16,910 bases of DNA from an uncultured Chloroflexota bacterium (GCA_903879975.1 CAIRNL010000606.1:1-16910), one strand, 5' to 3'. Positions 1 through 8,254 are shown, counted from the stretch's first letter. A program made the numbers and translations. The notes: a model not told the origin generated them from the sequence alone.

Positions 1-432
1 ACTGGGCTCACTATCGGTTTTCTGGCCGGACCCGAGCGCATGATCAAATTGGAACCACTGTTCGTCGACCTCTTTCCTGGGGCATTGGCCCTCTTCCTTT
101 TGGAAATGGGGATCGTCGCTTCACAACGCCTATACGACCTGCGCCGTACAGGGCCTTTCTTAGTCGGCTTCGGCGTGCTCATGCCCCTGCTGTCAGCGAG
201 TCTGGGTCTGGCGGCTGGTGTACTTTCAGGCATGTCGCCGGGCGGGACCGCCATCCTGGCGACACTGGCCGCCAGCGCATCCTACATTGCAGCGCCGGCT
301 GCCATGCGGGTTGCAGTACCAGAAGCGAACCCAACGCTGTATCTCACCGCTTCACTGGGTATCACTTTCCCCTTCAACGTCGTCTTCGGCATTCCGATCT
401 ATTTCTGGATGGCAGCTGCCGTTTTCAGCTAG
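1..432 (+). CDS. sbtA: SbtA-type sodium-dependent bicarbonate transporter, 3' end only
   Basis: The reading frame is open from base 1 to the TAG at 430-432, so the gene starts upstream of the window; 143 residues remain. It reads as hydrophobic membrane segments. The C-terminal signature is typical of the SbtA (formerly DUF897) family: ASASYIAAPAAMR, then PEANPTLYLTASLGITFPFN and a final GIPIYFW segment. Known members import bicarbonate with sodium across the cytoplasmic membrane, best studied in the carbon-concentrating mechanism of cyanobacteria. In cyanobacteria sbtA is commonly followed by the PII-like regulator gene sbtB. Here the next gene lies on the opposite strand and is unrelated, so no sbtB follows. 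An upstream sbtB or carbonic anhydrase cannot be excluded. The family call is firm; the substrate is inferred. Confidence 0.85.
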   Translation, partial: TGLTIGFLAGPERMIKLEPLFVDLFPGALALFLLEMGIVASQRLYDLRRTGPFLVGFGVLMPLLSASLGLAAGVLSGMSPGGTAILATLAASASYIAAPAAMRVAVPEANPTLYLTASLGITFPFNVVFGIPIYFWMAAAVFS

Positions 433-501
433 CAATACCATGCAGCAGGGAAATTCGCTACCTGCACCAGCAACCATCCGCTGCCGATCTCGTCAGCAAT
501 T

Positions 502-2661
502 TCATGGATAGAGGGCCTGCAAGTCGTCGAAATAGACCATGCCCGTAGCGGCTGCGTTCGTTGGATAGTCAAGCACCAACGCATGGAGCGAAACAGGGAA
601 AGTAAGCGCAGTGGCACTGCTGCCGATTGGTTGCACCGGCCAGTCCAACGTCGGGTCGAGTGGCGCCACCATACGTTCCCAGCCTGTGTGCATGATCTGC
701 CCGAACGAGAACTGCCAGATCTGTCCCGCAGCGTCCCTCACCCACACGTTGAGAAAACTGCCGGAGCCGTCCCCGTAAACCTGCATTTCCAGTCGATCCG
801 GTGCGCCAGCGATGGGTATTGTGCGCAAAAAGACAACATAGTTGCGGTCCCCGGGAATGTTGGCAGGAAAATCATAGATCAACTTGCCGGCATACGAACC
901 AGCATAGACCTGTTCGCCACTTTGGATGAACTCACCCCATGTCTCGTCGCCGCGACGCCAGATGCCAAAGCGCTCGAAGTCAGTCACCATAGCTGCGCCG
1001 GCGATAGACACAGCCGGCGTGACCATCGGCTGTGCGGCTACCCGCGTCGGATCGGGAGTTGCTACCCCACCGGAAGCACCACAAGGGCCAGTCAGCGTCA
1101 CATAGCCGGTGCTGACCCATCCTTGAGTGGTCGACGTGACGACTTTGACCCACGAACAAGCGGCATTGTAGTCCGTCACAGGCAGACGGTCGTCCTTCAA
1201 CACGGTGCCAACCTTGGCGTAACTGGCGCCTGGACCGGCGCGCACGTTCAGTGTTGCCGCCGTGACGATGGCTTCCAACACAGGCCCTGTGGCGGTCTCT
1301 GCGGAAGCAAGCCGAGACTTGGCCGATGACTGCTTGTCATCGGCGGCTCCGTCCTGGACGTCTGCGCCAAAGTTATCGAATGCAACTTCGCTGTATTCGC
1401 CATCCATAGCACTGACAGCCACGCCGAACTCACCGGTGGACAGCGTATCGTCCGTCCAGTCAACGAGCAGTGTGTCGTTCACCCAAAAACGAATCTGCGT
1501 ACCAATACAAGAGAGCTTTGCGTGGTTAGTCTCGCCCACCCCCTGGCGAATCACATCGGTGGCAGCAGGGTCCTGACGGCGCACCGATTCTCCATCCAGA
1601 AAGAGATTGGCAGTATAATAGCCGTCAGCACTGAAGCTAGCCGCGTATCCGTTACGTCCCTCGTTCCGGCAAAAGATCGTGTGCCAGTTGTCAACGCTCC
1701 CGCCGATGAGCACAACATCGACCGCAAGTTCGACATCGGCGACAGTCAGGCCAGGCGAGGTGTCAGTGCGTACAGGCGACGTCGTCAGGTTGCGTACGAT
1801 CAGGACGCCATCTTCGATGCGAACTGCGCCCGATTCGTCTTCGCCGAGCCGCCAACCGCCGCTGTCATCGTCGAAGTTATCTTCAAATGAACGGGATGTT
1901 GCGCTGGGGGTGGCCTGGGCAGCAGTTCCGAATGCGGTGGTCCCCTCGGTGAGGGCGGCAGCGGCAGCCGGCGCATAGACTCGCAGCTGGGAGAACTCTG
2001 CAACGGCCTCGCCCTTGGAGGAGATATCTTCTGGCACGCCGAGATAGAGACCAATGAGACCGGGCTCAGTCAGCGCATCGTCGTTCCACCCGCAAACAAA
2101 GACGCCATCTACGAACGCAAGGATTTGTGGGCCGACGACTTCGACGCGCAGGGTCCGAAAATCATTGAATCTGCTGAGGCTAGGCGGCAACTGGCATCCA
2201 CCCATGTCCTCGACCTCGGTCAACCTCTCGCTGAGCCGGCCAAGTTCGATCTCTTTGTGCCCAGGCCGAATTCCCACATGGTAGTAATGCCAGCTGGTAT
2301 CCTGGCGCTCACGCAGATTGGAACCGCGGAAAATTACACCAGCACCCTCGATCTGGTCAGTGGCAAAACGGAGATCGACCTCAATGAATGCGTCGGTCAC
2401 AGCGGGGATGGGGTACTGGACGGCGAGTTCGTCGTCGGCGGAGCCCGATGAGAGCTTGCCGACGCCACCGGCAACCTCCCACGCCATCCATTCGTCGCCA
2501 TAGCTGGCTAGCGCGCTGGCTGTTGCATCCGCAAAATCGTCGACCCACAGCAAGTCACCGTTGGGACGAGGTTCGGGATCGGGCTGGGCCAGCGCACCAG
2601 GCGCCACCATGCCGCCGACCCCCAAAACAACGATCAGAAAAGTCAACAGGAGACGTGCCAT
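502..2661 (-). CDS. Secreted protein: two LamG-like domains, SH3b domain, C-terminal CBM-like domain
   Basis: I chose the ATG at 2661, giving 719 residues, because it starts a good signal peptide: MARLLL, a hydrophobic stretch to about residue 22, and ALA-Q as the likely cleavage site near 25/26. The frame extends upstream to 2814, but that would bury the signal peptide. A GGAAAG lies about a dozen bases upstream. Two concanavalin/LamG-like beta regions follow, about residues 36-230 and 258-435, each with a DDF or DNF start and a WxxD-type end. A bacterial SH3 domain spans about 465-527 (TLNVRAGPGASYAKVG, then GWVSTGYV). The last part, about 559-717, begins DFERFG and ends YFDDLQALYP, like carbohydrate-binding modules of the CBM11/NPCBM type. 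No catalytic domain is visible. I infer an exported protein binding cell wall or glycans; the ligand is unknown. Confidence 0.75.
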   Translation of the reverse strand: MARLLLTFLIVVLGVGGMVAPGALAQPDPEPRPNGDLLWVDDFADATASALASYGDEWMAWEVAGGVGKLSSGSADDELAVQYPIPAVTDAFIEVDLRFATDQIEGAGVIFRGSNLRERQDTSWHYYHVGIRPGHKEIELGRLSERLTEVEDMGGCQLPPSLSRFNDFRTLRVEVVGPQILAFVDGVFVCGWNDDALTEPGLIGLYLGVPEDISSKGEAVAEFSQLRVYAPAAAAALTEGTTAFGTAAQATPSATSRSFEDNFDDDSGGWRLGEDESGAVRIEDGVLIVRNLTTSPVRTDTSPGLTVADVELAVDVVLIGGSVDNWHTIFCRNEGRNGYAASFSADGYYTANLFLDGESVRRQDPAATDVIRQGVGETNHAKLSCIGTQIRFWVNDTLLVDWTDDTLSTGEFGVAVSAMDGEYSEVAFDNFGADVQDGAADDKQSSAKSRLASAETATGPVLEAIVTAATLNVRAGPGASYAKVGTVLKDDRLPVTDYNAACSWVKVVTSTTQGWVSTGYVTLTGPCGASGGVATPDPTRVAAQPMVTPAVSIAGAAMVTDFERFGIWRRGDETWGEFIQSGEQVYAGSYAGKLIYDFPANIPGDRNYVVFLRTIPIAGAPDRLEMQVYGDGSGSFLNVWVRDAAGQIWQFSFGQIMHTGWERMVAPLDPTLDWPVQPIGSSATALTFPVSLHALVLDYPTNAAATGMVYFDDLQALYP

Positions 2662-2845
2662 ACAACTGCTCACTTTCCGGGGCCAATACCCCAACATCAT
2701 GGCAACTGGGACGAGCACACCGGCAAAATCCGCTGGATGGGATGGGAAATGAAACCAGATTGAGGTAGATGAAACGCACCGCAATCCGGCACAGGCACGG
2801 CGGTCGTCGATCACCTTTCATGATACACCGGAGCCCACCCTCGTT

Positions 2846-2878
2846 CACCGGTCACATGACCAGGTGCTGGTTTAAACC
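2846..2878. repeat. Two adjacent palindromes, operator-like
   Basis: Bases 2846-2866 read CACCGGTCA, CA, TGACCAGGTG: two arms that pair except for one extra base. Two bases later, 2869-2878 is the perfect palindrome GGTTTAAACC. They lie about 190 bases upstream of the secreted-protein start and 270 bases before the lepB promoter. Their symmetry and placement suggest a binding site for a dimeric regulator, but no regulator is encoded nearby, so the function is a guess. Confidence 0.35.
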
Positions 2879-2952
2879 TCGGGCGAGTACCACTCCCCTA
2901 CTCCGCCAAAGTCGTGGACCTGGGAAGCGGTACGGCTCATCCCGCTGGATGG

Positions 2953-2987
2953 ATTTCCCGATATCCCAATTGGGATATTTGGGAAAT
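2953..2987. repeat. 35-base near-perfect palindrome, copy A of a dispersed element
   Basis: The arms ATTTCCC-GATATCCCAA and TTGGGATATTTGGGAAAT pair throughout except for one inserted base and one mismatch. The centre is the perfect 18-base palindrome ATATCCCAATTGGGATAT. A further half-site GGGATATC lies at 3007-3014. Bases 2957-2977 match 12823-12843 at 20 of 21 positions, and the similarity continues through a TTTGGG block, so this is a dispersed element and not a chance palindrome. Confidence 0.6.
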
Positions 2988-3141
2988 TGCGCTGCACCTG
3001 ACAAGCGGGATATCCTTCAACAAGGGGCATCTGACATCCCTGGCACCGCACACAAACAGGCTGCGCGCATCGTCCGCTGCTGCACTGAGCGGGAAGGATT
3101 GATTGTCCCAACCAAGAAGTAGACCCTACAAGCGCTCTTAC

Positions 3142-3170
3142 TTGGAGTGGGCAGATAGCGGTGCTATACT
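3142..3170 (+). promoter_or_regulatory. Candidate sigma70 promoter for the lepB-deoC cluster
   Basis: TTGGAG at 3142-3147 and TATACT at 3165-3170 are separated by 17 bases. The -10 box matches the consensus at five of six positions; the -35 box matches at three. Transcription would start near 3177, giving a leader of about 109 bases with a small hairpin at 3205-3218 and the tandem repeat before lepB. Confidence 0.5.
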
Positions 3171-3248
3171 GCGCATAGTTGTGCGGCAGGCGGCACGCTT
3201 GATCCTGACTTTTGTCAGACGATGGGTATGACAGGCAGGCAGCCCCAA

Positions 3249-3278
3249 TAGAGGTAAATACAGTAGAGGTAAATACAG
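3249..3278 (+). repeat. Perfect tandem repeat of a 15-base unit containing a Shine-Dalgarno-like core
   Basis: The unit TAGAGGTAAATACAG occurs twice head to tail, at 3249-3263 and 3264-3278, without a mismatch. Each copy carries GAGGT, a good Shine-Dalgarno sequence. The second copy ends 7 bases before the lepB ATG, and its GAGGT lies about 15 bases before it, somewhat far for optimal initiation. Confidence 0.85.
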
Positions 3279-3285
3279 AGCTTCA

Positions 3286-3969
3286 ATGTCTGATTCGCCA
3301 AATTCAGCAGGGGATCGCTTCACACTCCAACCGGACACAACTGGGACTAGTGAGTCGTTGCGCCTGGAGCCAGCCGAGATGGATGCCAAGGCCGCTGTGG
3401 GCGAGAAGCAGCCATCCTATGGGTGGGCCATGGTGCGAGAACTGGTCGAGACAGTTGTCTTATCGCTGGTGATCTTCCTGTTGATCCGTCAAGTAGTGCA
3501 GAACTACCGCATTGAGAACCACTCGATGGAACCGAGCTTCTTTGAGGGCCAGTTCGTCCTCGTCAACAAGCTGGCCTACCGGTTGGGGCAGCCCGACCGT
3601 GGCGATGTGCTCGTCTTCCACAACCCGCGTAACACAAACGAAGATTACATCAAGCGTATCATCGGCCTGCCAGGCGATACCGTCGAGATTAACAACCAGA
3701 CAGTCTTCATCAACGGCGCAGCAGTGCTCGAGAATTTCACGCACCATCCAATTCCACCAGGTGAGTATAGCGGGCCATTCGTGGTAGGCGACAATCAACT
3801 TTTTGTGATGGGGGACAACCGGCCGAATTCAAGCGATAGCCGCGTCTTTGGTTCAATCGACCAGGATCTGGTTGTCGGGCAGGCATGGCTGCGCATCTGG
3901 CCACTGAACGAGTTTGGCTTCGTCCAGCACATCGATCTGCCGCTTGCTGGCACGCCGGTTCCACAATAG
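3286..3969 (+). CDS. lepB: Signal peptidase I
   Basis: A 227-residue protein that cleaves signal peptides from proteins exported by Sec or Tat, acting at the outer face of the cytoplasmic membrane. After an N-terminal tail of about 50 residues comes one membrane segment (about 53-70). The catalytic Ser80 is in NHSMEPSF, the general-base Lys123 is in YIKRIIGLPGD, and the conserved box GDNRPNSSDSRVFG covers about 176-189. All the family's key elements are present and the length is normal. The start follows the tandem GAGGT repeat; an internal ATG at 3379 is a weaker alternative with no clear ribosome site. It is probably the first gene of a transcript continuing into deoC, 23 bases downstream. 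The nearby secreted SH3b/LamG protein, with a signal peptide, would be a typical substrate. Confidence 0.95.
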   Translation: MSDSPNSAGDRFTLQPDTTGTSESLRLEPAEMDAKAAVGEKQPSYGWAMVRELVETVVLSLVIFLLIRQVVQNYRIENHSMEPSFFEGQFVLVNKLAYRLGQPDRGDVLVFHNPRNTNEDYIKRIIGLPGDTVEINNQTVFINGAAVLENFTHHPIPPGEYSGPFVVGDNQLFVMGDNRPNSSDSRVFGSIDQDLVVGQAWLRIWPLNEFGFVQHIDLPLAGTPVPQ

Positions 3970-3992
3970 CCGCTGCAGCGAGGTATTTCAGC

Positions 3993-4790
3993 ATGACCGA
4001 TATCTCTTTAGAAGAAAAAATCCAGGTTGCACTTGATCGCCTGGCGGGCATCGCACCTGGTACAGCGCTCCAACCGGCAACACTGGACCCAACTGCGCTG
4101 GCCGCTATGATCGACCATACACTGCTCAAAGCGGAAGCAGGTGAGGAGCAGATACGCCAGATGGCGGCCGAGGCGATAGAATTCGGTTTCGCCAGTGTCT
4201 GTGTCAATCCGCTCTGGGTGCCACTGTGCGCCGATCTACTCGCCGGCACGCCGGTCAGCATCTGTTCAGTCATTGGATTTCCGCTTGGCGCCACGTTGCC
4301 GGCAATCAAAGTCTATGAGGTCGAGCAGGTCGCTGCACTAGGCGTCGACGAGGTTGACATGGTGCTTTCCGTCGGGCGTCTACGCGATGGCGACGTGCGG
4401 TTTGTTTATCGCGATATCGCCGAAGTCGCCGCTGCTGCGCACGACCATGATCTGATTCTGAAAGTCATCTTCGAGACAGGATTGCTCACCGATGCCCAAA
4501 AGGTGGCAGCGTGCGTGATCGCCCAAGAGGCTGGCGCCAATTTTGTAAAAACAGCGACAGGCTTTAGCGGTGGTGGTGCGACCGTGGCAGATGTGGCGCT
4601 CATGCGCGCAACGGTCGGGCCGACGATGGGAGTCAAGGCGGCTGGCGGCATTCGTACGGCCAACGACGCGCAGTTGCTGGTTGCGGCCGGCGCCAATCGG
4701 TTGGGAACGAGCGCAGGCGTGCGCATCCTACGCGAGTTGCTGGATGGCGTAGCGCCAGGCAAGGCAACCGCACAAGGGGACAGCTATTGA
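3993..4790 (+). CDS. deoC: Deoxyribose-phosphate aldolase
   Basis: A cytoplasmic class I aldolase that splits 2-deoxyribose 5-phosphate into glyceraldehyde 3-phosphate and acetaldehyde in deoxynucleoside catabolism. From the ATG at 3993 it has 265 residues, close to E. coli DeoC. A GAGGT lies about 9 bases before this start. The open frame begins upstream at 3885 inside lepB, and that extension is not DeoC-like. Visible motifs are DHTLLK (41-46), FGFASVCVNP (64-73), EVDMV with Asp122, Schiff-base Lys186 in FVKTATGF, and the second active-site lysine Lys215 in GVKAAGGIR. The N-terminal 30 residues before the barrel are unremarkable. The gene follows lepB by 23 bases, and its TGA overlaps the ATG of the next gene, so co-transcription is likely. 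No other deo gene lies in the window. Confidence 0.95.
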   Translation: MTDISLEEKIQVALDRLAGIAPGTALQPATLDPTALAAMIDHTLLKAEAGEEQIRQMAAEAIEFGFASVCVNPLWVPLCADLLAGTPVSICSVIGFPLGATLPAIKVYEVEQVAALGVDEVDMVLSVGRLRDGDVRFVYRDIAEVAAAAHDHDLILKVIFETGLLTDAQKVAACVIAQEAGANFVKTATGFSGGGATVADVALMRATVGPTMGVKAAGGIRTANDAQLLVAAGANRLGTSAGVRILRELLDGVAPGKATAQGDSY

Positions 4791-5086
4791 TGTCTGATCG
4801 GGTCTCCGATTTCGCACTGATCATTGGCCATGTATGGCGCTGTACGGCGTGTCGTGACATCCTGCTGGAGCGCCCGCACCTCATATGGATCGGGCATAAG
4901 CTGAGCGAAAGCCAGCGCGAATGCCTGATCAACATGGACGAAGAAGACTTTCGCACCATTCAGCATCTCGCCGAGGTGACCGGATTGGCGGCACGTGAGA
5001 TCGATGCAGCCATCGACCACCCTCGTGCACGTCTGCGCCATCTGGGTAGCGTCAAAGGCGAAGTGCGTCCTGGCCTTAGCTGGTAA
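4790..5086 (+). CDS. Small Os1348/NHLP-clan-like protein
   Basis: A 98-residue protein starting at an ATG that overlaps the deoC stop (TGATG), preceded by AGGGGA with good spacing, so translation is probably coupled to deoC. A TTG three bases earlier is a possible but less likely start. The N-terminal half follows the pattern of Os1348/LigA-like members of the NHLP (nitrile-hydratase leader peptide) clan: FALIIGHVWRC, CRDILLERP, then LSESQRECL and an EDF box. The second half, about 63-88, reads like a short helical module ending DHPRARLRHLG. There is a CxxC pair (CTAC). NHLP-clan domains are known as enzyme subunits or as leaders of modified peptides; no maturation enzyme is nearby. The family assignment is from memory of the pattern and its role is unknown. 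Confidence 0.6.
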   Translation: MSDRVSDFALIIGHVWRCTACRDILLERPHLIWIGHKLSESQRECLINMDEEDFRTIQHLAEVTGLAAREIDAAIDHPRARLRHLGSVKGEVRPGLSW

Positions 5087-5126
5087 AATTCTCCACACAA
5101 ACCGCCAAATTCAATTCTGACTCAAG

Positions 5127-5840
5127 ATGAATCAAATCATTCCTGGACTGTGGGAAATCGACGAGATTGGCGACATGGTTCACTGCTATGTGTGGGAAGG
5201 GCCGAACGGTCTTGCCCTCATCGACACCGGCATGCCGTCGCACATTCACAAAGTCATGGACGCGCTAGTAGCAAAGGGCTACGCCTTGCACAACGTGCGG
5301 CGGATCATCATCACGCACGGCGATGCCGATCATCTGGGAGGGGCGGCAAAGCTCAAGAAGGCCACTGGCGCAGTCGTCGGCTGTCATTCGGTAGAGAAAG
5401 TACTGTTGGAAAATCCAGGCAAACGGAAGCCGGCTTCCCTGCTTATCCGCCCTGTCTTTTCCCTAATGCAGCGTTTTCCCCAATTCAATGCACTGCCAGT
5501 CTTGCCGGACGAACTGTATATCGATGGGCAGAAAACCCCGGAGGGTTTCACCGTGATCCACACCCCAGGACACACTGCCGGCCATATTTCGCTGCTTCAC
5601 CGGGAAAAGCGTGTACTCATCGCAGGCGACGCACTCAACAACCGCGGCGGCAAGCTTCAACTTCCGCCCCCCCTGTTCACGCCTGACATGAAAAACGCCC
5701 AACGCAGCGTGTGGAAACTGGCCAAGAAGTATGGCGAAGATTTCGATATCATCGTCTTCGGCCATGGACCACCGATCCTACAGAACGGCGGACACAAGGT
5801 GCAGTCGCTGGTGACACAGCTCTTCTCATCAGAGGTATAG
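5127..5840 (+). CDS. MBL-fold metal-dependent hydrolase
   Basis: A 237-residue single-domain metallo-beta-lactamase-fold protein, probably cytoplasmic, with no signal peptide. The metal-binding motif is THGDADHLGG: His64, Asp66, Asp68 and His69, so the second histidine of the usual HxHxDH is aspartate, a variant seen in many uncharacterised members. The remaining ligands are in place: His149 in TPGHTAGH, Asp168 in IAGDAL, and His213 in FGHGPP. LIDTG at 31-35 is the usual second strand. The start has only a weak upstream purine tract (ACTCAAG) and lies 40 bases after the preceding gene, so it may be read from the same transcript. It converges with the amidohydrolase. The substrate cannot be told; hydrolysis of a thioester, lactone or phosphoester are all possible in this family. 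Confidence 0.85.
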   Translation: MNQIIPGLWEIDEIGDMVHCYVWEGPNGLALIDTGMPSHIHKVMDALVAKGYALHNVRRIIITHGDADHLGGAAKLKKATGAVVGCHSVEKVLLENPGKRKPASLLIRPVFSLMQRFPQFNALPVLPDELYIDGQKTPEGFTVIHTPGHTAGHISLLHREKRVLIAGDALNNRGGKLQLPPPLFTPDMKNAQRSVWKLAKKYGEDFDIIVFGHGPPILQNGGHKVQSLVTQLFSSEV

Positions 5841-5891
5841 ACGCCCGACACCTTGCCGTATCTGCTGCAATGTGCTGCCCATGCCAACACA

Positions 5892-7541
5892 CTAGCGCCG
5901 GTAGACGATTTCTCCGTCAACCACCGTCATCTCAGCATGTGCCTGCGCAATTGCCCCGCCTGCCACTTCGTCGTCGCTCAGCGAGAACAGATCGCGATCG
6001 ACGACGACCAGATCGGCCAGCTTGCCCACATGCAGGCTCCCGATTTCGCACTGCCATCCGGCAGCCTGTGCCGCGCCCAGCGTATAGGCATGGATCGCCT
6101 CGGCCAGCGTGATCCGTTGGTGGCCATACCACGGCACTGCCGGTAGCCGCTCGATGCGCTGGCGCACGACTGCTGCGTGCAGACCAGCAAAAGGACTCGG
6201 ATCGGCAACCGGTGCGTCGCTGCCAAAGGCGAGCAGCGCGCCACTCTTCAGCAACGACGCAAAGGTATACGCGTTCGCCCCGCGCGCACCAAGGAAGCGA
6301 TCGGCAGTGTCCATGTCGTCGGTGGCATGGATCGGCTGGACGCTGGCTGTCACACGCAACTGCCCCAAACGAGGCAGGTCGACTGGATCGATGATCTGCA
6401 CGTGCTCGATCCGGTGCGGGATGTGCAGCTTCAACCCGCTGTCAGCCAGTTCCTCGAAGATATCGAGGCAGACGCGGTTGGCACGGTCGCCGATGGCATG
6501 GACGCTGATGGGAAAACCGAGTTCCACAGCACGGCGGAACTCGGCAGCCATTTGATCGGGTGGCGTGACGCTGACGCCAAAGCTATCGGCCTCGCCGGGT
6601 GCCAACTTCTCAAAAGGCGCAAGTAGCCATGCCGTGCGAGTGCCGAGGCTGCCGTCAGTGAAAACTTTGACATGTCCAAGACGAAGGTAGGTGTCGCCAA
6701 AACCACTGCGCAGCCCGATCCCAGCCAGATGCGGCAGTTCATGGGCAGCAACGTTGCACGCAACGCGCAGTTTGAGTTCACCCTGTTCGCGCAGGCGCAG
6801 CAGGCTGGCCCACTCGCGCGGGCCGTCGCTGCCATCCTTCACGCGTTGGGCATGGATAGCAGTAACGCCAAGCCGGTGTAACTCGGCCTGTCCCTGGCGC
6901 AGGGCATCATCCATCTGCCCAGGAGTCGGCTGCGGAATATGGCGTGTGACCAGCTCAATTGCCAGCTCACGCAGATAACCCGTAGGGTTCCCCGCTGCAT
7001 CACGGTCGATGACCCCACCAAGTGGGTTGGCCGTAGCGGAAGTGATAGCAGCGATACGCAGTGCAGCGCTATTAACGACAGCGCTGTGCATGTCGCTCCG
7101 ATAGACGATCGTTGGGACATCGGGACCAGTGACTGTATCGATCTCCGCTGCGCTCGGAAAGGCTGTTTCTCCCCACCAGCTTTCATTCCAGCCCTGTCCC
7201 ACGAGCCAGGCGCCCGGCGCAGTGGCTACGGCAGCAGTGCGGATAGACTCCATCATCGCTGCGCGGGTGCGCGTGTGCGCCAGACGCACCTCGCACAGGC
7301 CCACCGCCCATATGGAGAAATGAATGTGTGCGTCACACAGACCAGGCAGTACGAGCTGCCCGGCCAGGTCGATTTGCTCGGTGCGGCTGTCGGCCAGCGC
7401 AAGCACTTCAGCATCTGCGCCGACCGCCATGATACGCTGCCCGCGCACAGCAAGCGCCTGCGCCCAGGGTTGTACCGGGTTCTCGGTGTAGACACGACCA
7501 TTGCAGAAGATCAGGTCTGGGGCACAGCCGATGCTTTCCAT
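5892..7541 (-). CDS. YtcJ-type amidohydrolase (Amidohydrolase_3)
   Basis: A 549-residue cytoplasmic metal-dependent hydrolase of the amidohydrolase superfamily. The start at 7541 is preceded by GGAG about 8 bases upstream. Family features occur in order: the N-terminal beta-sandwich strand DLIFCNGRVYT, the metal motif DAHIHF (His72, His74), KVFTDGSLGTRTA with Lys292, HAIGDRA with His348, RIEHVQ with His380, GSDAPV with Asp442, and the closing sandwich GKLADLVVVDRD. All putative metal and catalytic residues are present and the length is normal. Proteins of this family hydrolyse amide or ring C-N bonds, but most have no known substrate. The gene diverges from the peroxiredoxin-like gene across a 164-base gap and converges with the MBL-fold gene with 51 bases between them. 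Confidence 0.9.
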   Translation of the reverse strand: MESIGCAPDLIFCNGRVYTENPVQPWAQALAVRGQRIMAVGADAEVLALADSRTEQIDLAGQLVLPGLCDAHIHFSIWAVGLCEVRLAHTRTRAAMMESIRTAAVATAPGAWLVGQGWNESWWGETAFPSAAEIDTVTGPDVPTIVYRSDMHSAVVNSAALRIAAITSATANPLGGVIDRDAAGNPTGYLRELAIELVTRHIPQPTPGQMDDALRQGQAELHRLGVTAIHAQRVKDGSDGPREWASLLRLREQGELKLRVACNVAAHELPHLAGIGLRSGFGDTYLRLGHVKVFTDGSLGTRTAWLLAPFEKLAPGEADSFGVSVTPPDQMAAEFRRAVELGFPISVHAIGDRANRVCLDIFEELADSGLKLHIPHRIEHVQIIDPVDLPRLGQLRVTASVQPIHATDDMDTADRFLGARGANAYTFASLLKSGALLAFGSDAPVADPSPFAGLHAAVVRQRIERLPAVPWYGHQRITLAEAIHAYTLGAAQAAGWQCEIGSLHVGKLADLVVVDRDLFSLSDDEVAGGAIAQAHAEMTVVDGEIVYRR

Positions 7542-7705
7542 ACAAAACTCCTGTGATCAAGATGGCATGGTGGGGATCATCCGCCGGCACTGCATCCGCT
7601 GCATTGGGATGGCAGCCAACAGCTAGCCGAACCGGCAACATCTATAGTCTAACAGAGAGTAATGTAGAGTCGCGAGCGGCTCGACCCACAACAGAGAGGC
7701 ATCTC

Positions 7706-8254
<549 letters not shown>

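Larger units (their letters stand above)
2662..3285. other. 624-base gene-free region with palindromes, a promoter and a tandem repeat
   Basis: This divergent region separates the minus-strand secreted protein from lepB. It holds an interrupted palindrome at 2846-2866, a 10-base perfect palindrome at 2869-2878, a 35-base near-palindrome at 2953-2987, a small hairpin (CTGAC, TTTT, GTCAG) at 3205-3218, a sigma70-like promoter at 3142-3170, and two copies of a 15-base unit at 3249-3278. The open frames across it (for example 2769-3122, plus strand) have no recognisable protein sequence and partly translate the palindromes, so I do not call them genes. Some element here probably drives the minus-strand gene, but I could not identify its promoter. 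Confidence 0.6.

Noticed and set aside
583..1329. Plus-strand 248-codon frame within the secreted-protein gene
   Set aside because: It is antisense to the SH3b and CBM-like domains and shows no protein-like pattern.
2769..3122. Plus-strand open frame of 117 codons in the 2662-3285 region
   Set aside because: No recognisable family or clear ribosome site, and part of it translates the 2953-2987 palindrome.
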